DNA from: Acarospora socialis
Taxonomy: Eukaryota; Ascomycota; Lecanoromycetes; Acarosporales; Acarosporaceae
Reading direction: 5' to 3'
Assembly: GCA_025617375.2 (NCBI GenBank)
Contig: JAMYGW020000001.1
Coordinates: 62,001-126,000, forward strand
Length of the DNA stretch: 64,000 nucleotides
Shown: piece after piece, positions 55,974 through 64,000 of the stretch
How the letters are laid out: each line of letters starts with the position of its first letter
How positions within the stretch are numbered: the first letter of the stretch is position 1
The notes under the pieces: model-generated
The model's input: only the letters and a program-made list of their open reading frames with translations
The model's database searches: none
What the model was told of the DNA's origin: nothing
Made by a program: the position numbers and the translations under genes

Positions 55974-58706
55974 TTACCATTCGGAGCCGCTGAGAGAGTA
56001 ATCTCTCATGCTGCCCCTCTCGTACTCGTCCGCGTCCCACACAAAATCGCCACTACCCGTGGCCTCGTCATCTTCTGCTGCCGGGCTATCGGCATCCTCC
56101 CCAACGGCCAGGGGGTCTCCAACTGTGGCGGCGGGCTCTTCCCTTTCCTCTTCCTCCGCGGCGGCGGCGGGCACCACGACCTCTTCATCCTCCTCGCCTA
56201 CCATCCCCTCCTCCTTCCTCTCCCCCTCACCCACCAACCCAAGCACCTTCCCCATCCCCCTCAACACCTTCCCGCCAACGCCAGCATGGCCATGGCCCTC
56301 GTGATTGCGCACCATCCGCTCCAAAACATATGGTCGGCGTACCGCCTCCCACTCCCACATCTTCTCCGCGTAGCCCTTGACGCCCGTATAGTAGGCGTTG
56401 AGGCCCGCGGCCGTCGGCTCGAAGCCCTGCGGCGGGCGGCGCAGGATCCAGGCCGCCGTGTCGATGTCCGCCTCGGCGGGCTCGGCGGCGTCGGTGGCGT
56501 AGTGGGTCGTGTAGGGGCGGAGGAAGTTGTCGCTTTTGGTGTTGGTGTTAGTGTTGGTGTTGGGGGAGGGGCTGGGGGCGGGGAGCGAAAGGGGGTATGG
56601 GCAGGCGCGGAGAGCGTTCATGGCGGCGCGGTATTCTTCGAGTTCGTAGTGGGTTTGTTGAGTATCGTTCGCGTCTACGTTTGGGCTTCTGCCTGTGTCT
56701 GTTGTGGGGAGTGGGGCCTGGGTGCGTCGTGCGCCGGAGCGGGTGAGGGTGCGTTTTTGCGTCTCGGTCGCGCGGCTGACGACGTTGCCGGAGAGGCGGG
56801 AGTGGGTGAGCAGAGGCGCTTTCCAGGACTCGGCGGGATTGTCTTCCGGACCACGGAAGCCGGGAGCTAGTTCGAACGCCAGCCAGGTGAGTTTGCGTTG
56901 GAGGGCGTCGAGGAAGTTATGTTCGGGGAGGGAGAGGCGGCGGTGCGGGTGGGGAGCGGAAACGGAGTGACGGCCGTCGAGGAGCGTGGGCGGAAAGTAG
57001 CTTCTATTCGTTGGGAGGATGACGGATACGGAGCGCTTGGGTGGGGTTGGCGTGGAAGGCGATCCGAAGGGTGATGCGTCGATCGCGCGGTCGGGCTTCT
57101 GGTGCGCAATGTGTTGGACAACGAGTTCCTTGGGACGAGTGACGGAGACTTGGCGGTACTTTTCGTACCATTTGGGTTTGGAGTTAGGCTCGGAGACGTG
57201 AAAGTCCTCTCCATAGCCGCAGATGGCCCTCTTCGGCCCACTCATGCTGATGTTTCTGTACCAGTTCTGTTCGGGAGCGTTGTTAACATGATGACTTGGT
57301 AGTCTGTCGGGATTGATGAGACCATGCTTCGGGAACGGAACCCAGCTGTCGCTTGTAGAAGACGAGAACGACCCTGCGTAACGTAGCGAGCCCTCGGCCT
57401 CGTAGCCACGCATGTCTTCGTGATGATCGTCGAGTCGGGCTTTGACGGTTACCCATCCCATCGTCGGACTACCTCTTCTGCCGGCCGTACCACAGTTCTC
57501 AGGACCAATGCTGGCAAAAGGATTGAGGTATAGAGGTTGTGCCCATGCTTGTAGCGACCGATTAAGTTCTCTTACAAAGCGAGGGTCGTAGGAGTTAGCT
57601 CGAGCATCTCCGAAACGTACGGTCAACTCGCCGGATCTCGGTGTATAACCGCGTGGTGTCGGGACATCTTCAGAGGAGTTTGGGGCAGAAGGTCCGTCGA
57701 TTGGGCGTGCTCGATAGAGTGTCTTCGAATGCAGTGGCAAGGCGTAGTTGAATGTTGGTAATGAAGCTGGTCGGGCTAGGTCCTTGACCGTGTTCGTCGA
57801 CAGCATGACTGGAAGAGACTGTGCGCGTTGAACGGGCATTGAGACAGCTGCAGTTGTAGGAAACTCGGCAGATCCGACTCTCGTTGGTTGACCGCCGAAG
57901 CACTGCTGTGTTTCAAAAACCTCGATCTCCATGCTGTCGACCATCCAGGCTTGTGAGGCTCGTTGAACAACCCTTCTTCTCAACGTCCCGGTGTTCTGCG
58001 CTTCTAGGTCGCCCCCACACACCCACGGACTGAAGGTCGTAGTCGTGACTCGATCATGATATCCATCAAACTGTCCCGACCCCGAATGGACCGAGCCGTG
58101 TCGAGGAGTGCCCGAGGCTTCGGTGGGACAAGGGCCGTTGATCTCTGGACTACGAACAGTAGGTCCGGCGTGGTTGAGGCCCTGTTCGAGGTCTTGCACC
58201 TTGAGCATCTCATCACCCTTTCTCCACGCGACGCGTCCGAACTCCCAGCTTCTCACCCACGCTGGGAGCCACTTGGCCAAAGGTTGTTTCTTTTTCTCGA
58301 ACGCCTGTTTTCTCTCGCCGTTGGGATCCCAAAAGATCCAACTATAGTCCGCTTTGGACGTCTTCCAGGCCAGCTTTCGATGCACCTTATTGCGCGCTAC
58401 CTGTCTCCTGATCATGCCGTGTTGATGGTGTTCAGCAGTCACCCAGCCGTGCCATGTCCGGATATAATGCTGACGACGATGAGAGTTGCTCGGTGCTCCG
58501 GGTTTCCACCAGCCCCAGGAATTGATAGTATCCCAGAACCGCCAAATTAGGAACGGTCCCACCATCAGGAAGAGCGAGATAGCACCAAGTGCCAGGAACT
58601 GCTGCTTGTCCAGCCATTTCTCAGGATCATCTAGTGGAAACCGGCCCGAGTTGGAAGAGAGAGCTGGAGTCACATGAGAGGGTCCTTGTCTGGGAGGAAC
58701 CGGCAT
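55974..58706 (-). CDS. Large single-pass membrane protein, 910 aa, function unknown
   Basis: One exon with ATG at 58706. A single transmembrane helix lies near the N-terminus (about 37-58, FLALGAISLFLMVGPFLIWR). It is followed by an aromatic, basic segment (HYIRTWHGWVTAEHHQHGM and KADYSWIFWDPNGERKQAFE) that looks conserved. The remaining 750 residues are mostly Ser/Pro/Arg-rich and disordered, with short structured islands (around 390-420 and 735-800, including EMWEWEAVRRPYVLERMVRN). The C-terminus is very acidic (Glu/Asp-rich) and ends SGSEW. No catalytic motif was seen. The long antisense frames are shadows. It is divergent from the velvet-like gene across 3.5 kb. Confidence 0.7.
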   Translation of the reverse strand: MPVPPRQGPSHVTPALSSNSGRFPLDDPEKWLDKQQFLALGAISLFLMVGPFLIWRFWDTINSWGWWKPGAPSNSHRRQHYIRTWHGWVTAEHHQHGMIRRQVARNKVHRKLAWKTSKADYSWIFWDPNGERKQAFEKKKQPLAKWLPAWVRSWEFGRVAWRKGDEMLKVQDLEQGLNHAGPTVRSPEINGPCPTEASGTPRHGSVHSGSGQFDGYHDRVTTTTFSPWVCGGDLEAQNTGTLRRRVVQRASQAWMVDSMEIEVFETQQCFGGQPTRVGSAEFPTTAAVSMPVQRAQSLPVMLSTNTVKDLARPASLPTFNYALPLHSKTLYRARPIDGPSAPNSSEDVPTPRGYTPRSGELTVRFGDARANSYDPRFVRELNRSLQAWAQPLYLNPFASIGPENCGTAGRRGSPTMGWVTVKARLDDHHEDMRGYEAEGSLRYAGSFSSSTSDSWVPFPKHGLINPDRLPSHHVNNAPEQNWYRNISMSGPKRAICGYGEDFHVSEPNSKPKWYEKYRQVSVTRPKELVVQHIAHQKPDRAIDASPFGSPSTPTPPKRSVSVILPTNRSYFPPTLLDGRHSVSAPHPHRRLSLPEHNFLDALQRKLTWLAFELAPGFRGPEDNPAESWKAPLLTHSRLSGNVVSRATETQKRTLTRSGARRTQAPLPTTDTGRSPNVDANDTQQTHYELEEYRAAMNALRACPYPLSLPAPSPSPNTNTNTNTKSDNFLRPYTTHYATDAAEPAEADIDTAAWILRRPPQGFEPTAAGLNAYYTGVKGYAEKMWEWEAVRRPYVLERMVRNHEGHGHAGVGGKVLRGMGKVLGLVGEGERKEEGMVGEEDEEVVVPAAAAEEEEREEPAATVGDPLAVGEDADSPAAEDDEATGSGDFVWDADEYERGSMRDYSLSGSEW

Positions 58707-59710
58707 ATTGGTCTCGGCCAGTATCTGTTAGATATACCGTCTTTGTGCAACCAGTACGATAGAGGGTGGCTACACTGCAGTAGTGGGAGAAGCGGAGGAG
58801 CGCAAGGTTCTTTTGGCTAGTGCTATGGTTGCAGTTATGGATCTGAAATAGCTAGAGTGAAGAGTTCTATATGCGGTGGATGACAGGAATGAGAAAGTGA
58901 TGAAAAGCGAAAGGATATTGTTTGTTTACAGCCTATAGCGAGGGTTTTCTCAGGGCTGTAGGTAAACAAAAGGAGCTGCGACTTCCCAAAAGAGAATCCC
59001 GTGTCGTGACTGCCACAACGGTACCTAGATAACTTCATGTCTATATTGCGATCTTTTGAGGTACATGTGCATTCAAAAACAGTCATTTCAGCGTAGCAGC
59101 TAATGGGCCGCAGTGCCATCGTGGACTTTTCAATTGAAAGGAAAGGTCGAGCAAGCCTGCCACTTGGTAATTGAGATCTTAAGAAATCTCCGAACGTTAT
59201 CAAGCATGCTGTTCGAAACCTAAAACAATGACATTCCCGCCGAACACTCTTGATGGCCGGACAATGGGATACCGGGTCAAAAATTGCATGTGAACAGCAT
59301 GACATCTATGAATAGATTTGCGGTGAACAGAAACCGGTCCTTTCGAGATCGCACGACGGAATCAGACAACTTGACGAGACTGGTAGACAACCATTTGGAG
59401 CCACGGACGAAGCATGTGCGTCCGTATCAAAGACAAGCCCTTACCAAAGGAGTAGTTCGTGTTTGCCGCCTTTACCGTGCAGAAATACGAGAGTGGGAAA
59501 GCCGGAGCAGGAACAAGGCGAGAAGAAGTCCAAGCAGGCTATGTCTGTATGTAAGGACCCCGGTTCAATCATCGGTGGCTGGCTATATTATGGATATTAT
59601 GACTTTTAATGTTCGGGACCTCAGGCAGGTAACAGTGCGCCTCATTGTCAAGTGCGACTGCCGAGGTCGAGTCGAGATCGAAGCGGGAATCAAAAACGAG
59701 AAAATGATAT

Positions 59711-59746
59711 GTGTGTGAGTGAGTGAGTGAGGTGAGTGAGGTGAGT
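59711..59746. repeat. GTGA microsatellite
   Basis: Run of GTGT, then GAGT/GTGAG units with two AGGTGAGTG interruptions. Confidence 0.7.
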
Positions 59747-60050
59747 CTACCTTTGGCGATAAAGGATGGATGAGGTTGAGTTGAATGATGAAGATGGAAG
59801 TAGATTGTCGAACCGACTTGACCATCGAAAGGTAGACAGGCGAGATCCAATCTGATGGGACTGCGTGGCTGAGGCATGGTGGGGGAGTCTAGACCGGGCC
59901 GGAGCTGGAAAAGCATCCCATCTGATCTATCCGCACTACTATCACTCGTGCAGGATCTTGCATCAACTTGCATGCTCGTAACACGAACCTGCAGAAGGAC
60001 GGAATCTAGTGGTGAAAAAGTCTGGATCAGCCAATAAGTCCCCGAGTGAC

Positions 60051-60070
60051 ACCTCCACTGACCTCCACTG
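60051..60070. repeat. 10-bp perfect tandem duplication
   Basis: ACCTCCACTG twice in a row, followed by a partial third unit (ACCC). Confidence 0.65.
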
Positions 60071-62235
60071 ACCCATCAGTGGGCCCACCCTGACCCGTCA
60101 GAGATAACCCTCTAAAACAATGGGGCCATATACCGACGTAGTCTGAAGGACAGGCCAAGCCACAGAGGGGATCCGGCACTGTGCCGCTCCCGATGGCAGT
60201 ACAAAGTGAGTTGGAGAGGGCGGGGGTATCGGATGCCTGAGTGCTTGGAGAATCCCTGGTGCCTTGTAGTTGCGACAGGTGGTCATGCCCGTCTCGCTGG
60301 ATCTCACTGGCGATGTTGAACCATGGAACACACACCGCAGAGGCGGCTGTGTGGCGTCAATCAGAGTGGTGAAGCCAAAGGTGCCACTGGTTGCCGAGAC
60401 TGGATTGGGGAAATGCAAGTCGGGCATCGTGCGGCCTGTCATATTCCATCTGCGACATCATACGTTGACGATGATGACAAAAACCACGAGGTCCTCCATA
60501 TCTATCCAGATCTCGCAGTCTCACTCCAGCTGAGTTGCGGCAGCTTCCGCGGGAGTTGCGAGATCTATTCCTGACCCCATGCCTCTGTTGCCTCATTATT
60601 CGTCCCTCCCCCTGTGGACCCCGGCTCTCGCAAGGGTTCACTCATAGATTGGAGAGTTTGGCGGCGATGCCAGAAAGGATTATAAGCCTTGAGGGTGGAG
60701 GAGAGGGGGTTTGTACGTTAAGGGCAGACTCGTGGGTATATAGAGAAGGAGCCACAACAACTGTGAACAGAGTATATCAATCGAGTATCATAGGCAGCAA
60801 TCTTTCCAAGTCCACCAATTATCATTTCCTCGATTTCGAGTCCTGATTATCCATTCGCGACCCAGGAGACTGGTTACTGGTACTCTGTAGCGGCGGGTGC
60901 CTTGCAGATGCAATGCGAGTCTAACATGCTTCCAAGCTTTCTGTCTCGCAACTGCTAAAGGGATCATCGTAAGCTACACATCAGCGACAACGCCCGTTCC
61001 CAGACTTGAGTATTGTTTGCTTTTTATTCCAAGCTGTGCTGGCAATGACGTTGCCAGACGTTCTCGTGCTCATTACACCGTTCGCAATGGGGCTGACCAG
61101 ACCACCGTTAGCGGTGCGCAAAGACCCATCCGCCAGCATTCAAATCAGCCCGAGGGCAAGGGCCGTCACCTACCCTGCAGAAACATCCTCTATCTAGGGA
61201 CGAGCTTGCTTCCTTCGTTCGTGGTCTTTCTCCGTCATCTATTGCGAAGCTACAGAAGATTCTCTCAACATCAACATTCGAATCTCGATGACCATTTTCC
61301 GCCGCCAGACCCCTTGCACTTGACATTTCCAAGAAGTAGCCTCGTTCGAATAATCAGACCCCCACGATCGATGCACGCAGACACAACAGCTGCCGAAGAA
61401 CAGAAGACTGGGGCATTCTCGATTACCCGGTCACCTTGAGCCCCAAAAAGTCAGTTATTTCCAACTTCGTTGATATGTTTCTTGGTTTCCTGTATAGGCT
61501 CGCTCTTATTGCTTGCCCCTGATGACTTCGACCGTTGTTCTGCTGGCGACTGCAATCTGCTTCCGGTAACTGCTACTCGTTTGCGAGTATTTTGTGTGGC
61601 AATCTGCTGCTGTACGTTAGCACTGTCTGAAAAGTGGCATCTGCAACCCCAGCCACTTTTGGTTCCGCGCTGTATGCCTCCACCGTCATTTAGTCTGTTC
61701 TGCACGAAATGGTCAGGTTCTCGGACAGCGGAGACTTCTGCTCATCTCTGAAACCTGCAATGTAGATGGGTCAGGATTGCAAACCCTCCCAAGCTCAAGT
61801 CATTGGGGTGATATATATCACCATTAACGAGAAGAATGCACTGGATCACAATCTGAAGAAAACAAGCCCAGAGATTATATCGCCCTGCTTATCGCACAGG
61901 AGAGGCTGCAGATAGTTAGCGCGAATAACTTGACTTTATTTGTCAGGCCAGAAATTCGGAGCGCTACTTCTTTGATCTTGCGGGTGCTTTTGTTCCGAAG
62001 ATTCATTCTCGAGGATTGTCCTTTCCGTTGTCGACCGAGTTCATATTCCTTAGGTACGAGGTCGGCGGTATTCTCATGTAATGGATTTGCTGAAGTCGAG
62101 ATTGGTACTTCGCCCGTCTAGCTAATTCGTGTTGTCTTCCTACTGAGAGTCAGATCTCGTTCGCGATGATATGGCAACGAAGTCGATAAAGTGGTCGAAG
62201 CTGACAGAAGTCTTAGGAAGTGCCGTATCTGACTG

Positions 62236-63186
62236 ATGCCAAGAGGAAGACGACGGCAGAGAACATCAAGTCAGAGTAGTACTCCAGGATTCAAGTCAAG
62301 CTCTGTCCAAGGGCGGTCAGTCGCAACAGCGGAGTCCGGAGCTTCAGGCACTCCTCGAAGACGTTCGTCACGGATCGCAAGACTATCTGCCAATCGGGAA
62401 GATCCCAGCATAGGAGAGCTTGCTTTCCAAGGACCTCGAAACATATATCGACAGGATCGTGGTCCTGCAAGAGCTGCAGGGACCGAGAGAGCACAACAAC
62501 AAGGAAGCCAAGAGAGCACAGGCGATTCAGTAGCTGACGGGACTGGCTACCCTGTCCCAGAAGCACATCAGCAGCGAGCAGTCTCACAATCTATGCAGAG
62601 GCCTCCTCAGGAAGGGCTACCTTTGCCGCGAATAGACGGAGAGATCGTTCAAGAGATTGGCCCGTACGAAATGGAGATAGTTGTTCAGCCACCGGCAGAG
62701 ATCCAGTCTGGAGTAACGTTGGATCCTCCGATAGTGGCGCGCCTGCGAGCAAGAGACGGCGCTGAAGATGTTCCCGATATCAGTGGGATATGGGCCTCAG
62801 TTTTCCTGACCTCCGAGGATGGTATCGAGGTACTGGCACCACCAAGCAGAGACTTGCTACAGGGTGCGGTCGTGAATTCGGTGCAACATGTCGTCGACGA
62901 AGAAGGCGAGAAGGGATATGTGAGCTTCCCGGGCCTGACGATCTCGCAGCCGGGCACCTATAGACTCCGCATCTGCCTGATCAGGATGGAAACGAGGGAG
63001 AACACGAGCAGTGTCCCGGAGGGGGGAATAAACTTTCAGACGGTCCACAGCCGAGTGGTACGTGTTCAGGCTGCGGCGCTTCCCCATGGAGGAGACGTGT
63101 AAGTCAACGAGAGCAAAACGTCATACGTAAGGTGAAAGCTGAGTTTTCCCAGGTCGGCAAACACACGACAATACCGACACATCTAG
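62236..63186 (+). CDS. Velvet-domain protein, 288-298 aa
   Basis: ATG at 62236. The first 135 residues are Arg/Ser/Gln-rich and disordered, with basic patches (MPRGRRRQR, PRRRSSRIARL) that could be nuclear signals. From about 143 the pattern of the velvet fold appears: YEMEIVVQPPAEI, LDPPIVARLRARD, SGIWASVFLTSEDG, LLQGAVVNSV, GYVSFPGLTISQPGTYRLRI and VHSRVVRVQAAALP. Velvet factors (VeA, VelB, VosA, VelC) are NF-kappaB-like DNA-binding regulators of development and secondary metabolism. This one is short and divergent and is not clearly any of the four. The frame stops at 63102 inside a perfect GTAAGT donor (63099). Splicing to the AG at 63152 would replace the stop and add ten residues, ending at 63186. 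I favour this, but the plain stop is possible. Confidence 0.75.
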
Positions 63187-63821
63187 TAAGGGCGAATTGC
63201 TCATTCTCATCTTATTGAAACAATTCTTGCCTTATACCATTTCTCGCTGAAATCATGCTGCTGCACAGAGTTGAATCTCGATAAGGAACAAGTTGCCAGA
63301 TTTCAAGGATAACAACGTTCCAAGGGCTGGATGGTAATGTGAAAGGAGAACCCCTCTCCACAGTTTGTTAAGCATACACACTTTGATTAGTTGAACGTCT
63401 GCTTTTCACGCTCCATCAAATGAAATGAAACACCGTCGCTGTACCTGGCCTGAAAGTCTTCCGATAATACGGACATGAAAGTAATTTACACAGCCTTAAG
63501 CTCTTCTCCCTTGAGGCAGGTAAGGTACAGTAAGGTAAGGTAGCTCCGTGAGGGCCCCTCGATGACTAATCAGTATAGCAGCTACACTTGGCCCGAGGTC
63601 CGGAATACCTTCTCACCTAACATTATTGTTAGGTACCTACAACTACGTAATCTTGCTACCTTATGGATGATCTAGGCACGAAGAGATACTTTAGGTAGCC
63701 CCAGAAACAGAGACACAACTGCCCGCTTTACCATGTCCCTTGTCAACTTCATCTCCAAATCGCAATCGAAAAGCCCATCCTACCATATAACACAAACCCT
63801 CCACTTCTCATCTTCCCCACC
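63187..63821. other. Intergenic region 3' of the velvet-like gene
   Basis: 635 bp with the 3' flank of the velvet-like gene and the promoter of the last gene. It contains GGTAAGGTA-type repeats (63519-63543) and TAGGTACCTA-like palindromic sequence near 63631, common in fungal promoters. Confidence 0.4.
63519..63543. repeat. GGTAAGGTA-type tandem motif in promoter
   Basis: GGTAAGGTACAGTAAGGTAA followed by GGTAG, about 280 bp upstream of the last gene. The same motif recurs at 17723-17746 and, on both strands, near 43731 and 43871. Confidence 0.5.
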
Positions 63822-64000
63822 ATGCCCCTCCTAAGCCTCCACCTGCTCCGCCTCGATCCAATCAAGACCGTCCCCGCCTTCATCCAAGACCTGCACTCAA
63901 CCCCAAACATCACCCTCATCCTCGCCTCCGAACCCCGCCACCTGGTCATCAAGCCCACCCACCTCGACCTCTCCCCGCTCGCAACCACGAAATGGGATCT
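63822..64000 (+). CDS. 5' end of an unrecognised gene (partial)
   Basis: ATG at 63822 opens a frame that runs off the window: MPLLSLHLLRLDPIKTVPAF, then ITLILASEPRHLVIKPTHLD and ATTKWDL. It has alternating hydrophobic strands and strong C-ending codon bias, as in the other genes here. The pattern (a short MPLLSLHLL start and a later KWDL) recalls a family of uncharacterised Pezizomycotina proteins, but I cannot name a function. The antisense frame at 63749-63988 is a shadow. Confidence 0.55.
   Translation, partial: MPLLSLHLLRLDPIKTVPAFIQDLHSTPNITLILASEPRHLVIKPTHLDLSPLATTKWD

Larger units (their letters stand above)
58707..62235. promoter_or_regulatory. Long divergent intergenic region upstream of the velvet-like gene
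   Basis: 3.5 kb between two divergent ATGs. No gene is supported; the frames at 59284-59718 and 60897-61439 lack recognisable domains and have erratic composition. Small repeats: GTGAGTGAGTGAGG (59711-59746) and a perfect ten-base duplication ACCTCCACTG (60051-60070). A TATATAGAG near 60739 and CT-rich stretches suggest a long promoter/5' leader for the velvet-like gene, as is common for fungal developmental regulators. Confidence 0.4.

Noticed and set aside
55652-56040. Phe/Gly-rich minus-strand frames over the A/C-rich tract
   Set aside because: Produced by the T/G-rich composition of the tract; no protein signature.
59284-59718. 144-codon plus-strand frame upstream of the velvet-like gene
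   Set aside because: Basic, erratic composition without a domain; ends in the GTGA microsatellite.

Overview
The window looks like chromosomal DNA of a filamentous ascomycete (Pezizomycotina). Genes are dense, mostly on alternating strands, and are interrupted by short introns (about 46-150 bp) with GT..AG ends and CTRAC-type branch sites. The gene set is also typical: haspin, Mdl1, Cdc37, clathrin light chain, Rtt103, Tlg2, calmodulin, Med20, Dbp9, a velvet-like protein and a DUF6590-like protein. I see no rRNA, no convincing tRNA, no CRISPR array and no intact transposon. The class cannot be fixed from sequence alone.

Layout. At 0-9 kb there is a partial small mitochondrial-type protein (minus), a PPR-like protein, haspin kinase and an equilibrative nucleoside transporter. 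At 9-24 kb there is a packed housekeeping block: the mitochondrial ABC exporter MDL1 (minus), CDC37, clathrin light chain (minus), RTT103-like, a small basic coiled-coil protein (minus), t-SNARE TLG2 (minus), calmodulin and a single-pass membrane protein (minus). At 24-38 kb there is a Ser/Arg-rich orphan (minus), arginyl-tRNA synthetase (minus, apparently dual targeted), a flavodoxin-less diflavin-type reductase, Mediator MED20 (minus) and a GH47 alpha-mannosidase. A nearly empty 3.9 kb convergent gap follows (37.7-41.7 kb), then a coiled-coil orphan (minus). At 45-55.5 kb four genes run on the plus strand: a seven-exon DUF6590-like gene that is easy to miss, DBP9 helicase, a divergent Argonaute and an LRR-like protein. 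The window ends with a large single-pass membrane protein (minus), a 3.5 kb divergent gap, a velvet-domain gene and the 5' end of an unrecognised gene.

Most genes are independent housekeeping functions and do not form one pathway or cluster. The most unusual item is the Argonaute-like gene at 49.3-53.3 kb. It keeps PAZ and PIWI folds but has replaced three of the four slicer catalytic positions, and it carries a long low-complexity insert inside PIWI. Second is the FAD/NADPH reductase at 32-34 kb, which has a paired-cysteine motif in place of the usual flavodoxin domain. Several genes use very small exons (3, 7, 8 and 14 nt) that hide their true ends. I resolved these by reading splice sites and family-typical protein ends, so all intron positions are inference from sequence.
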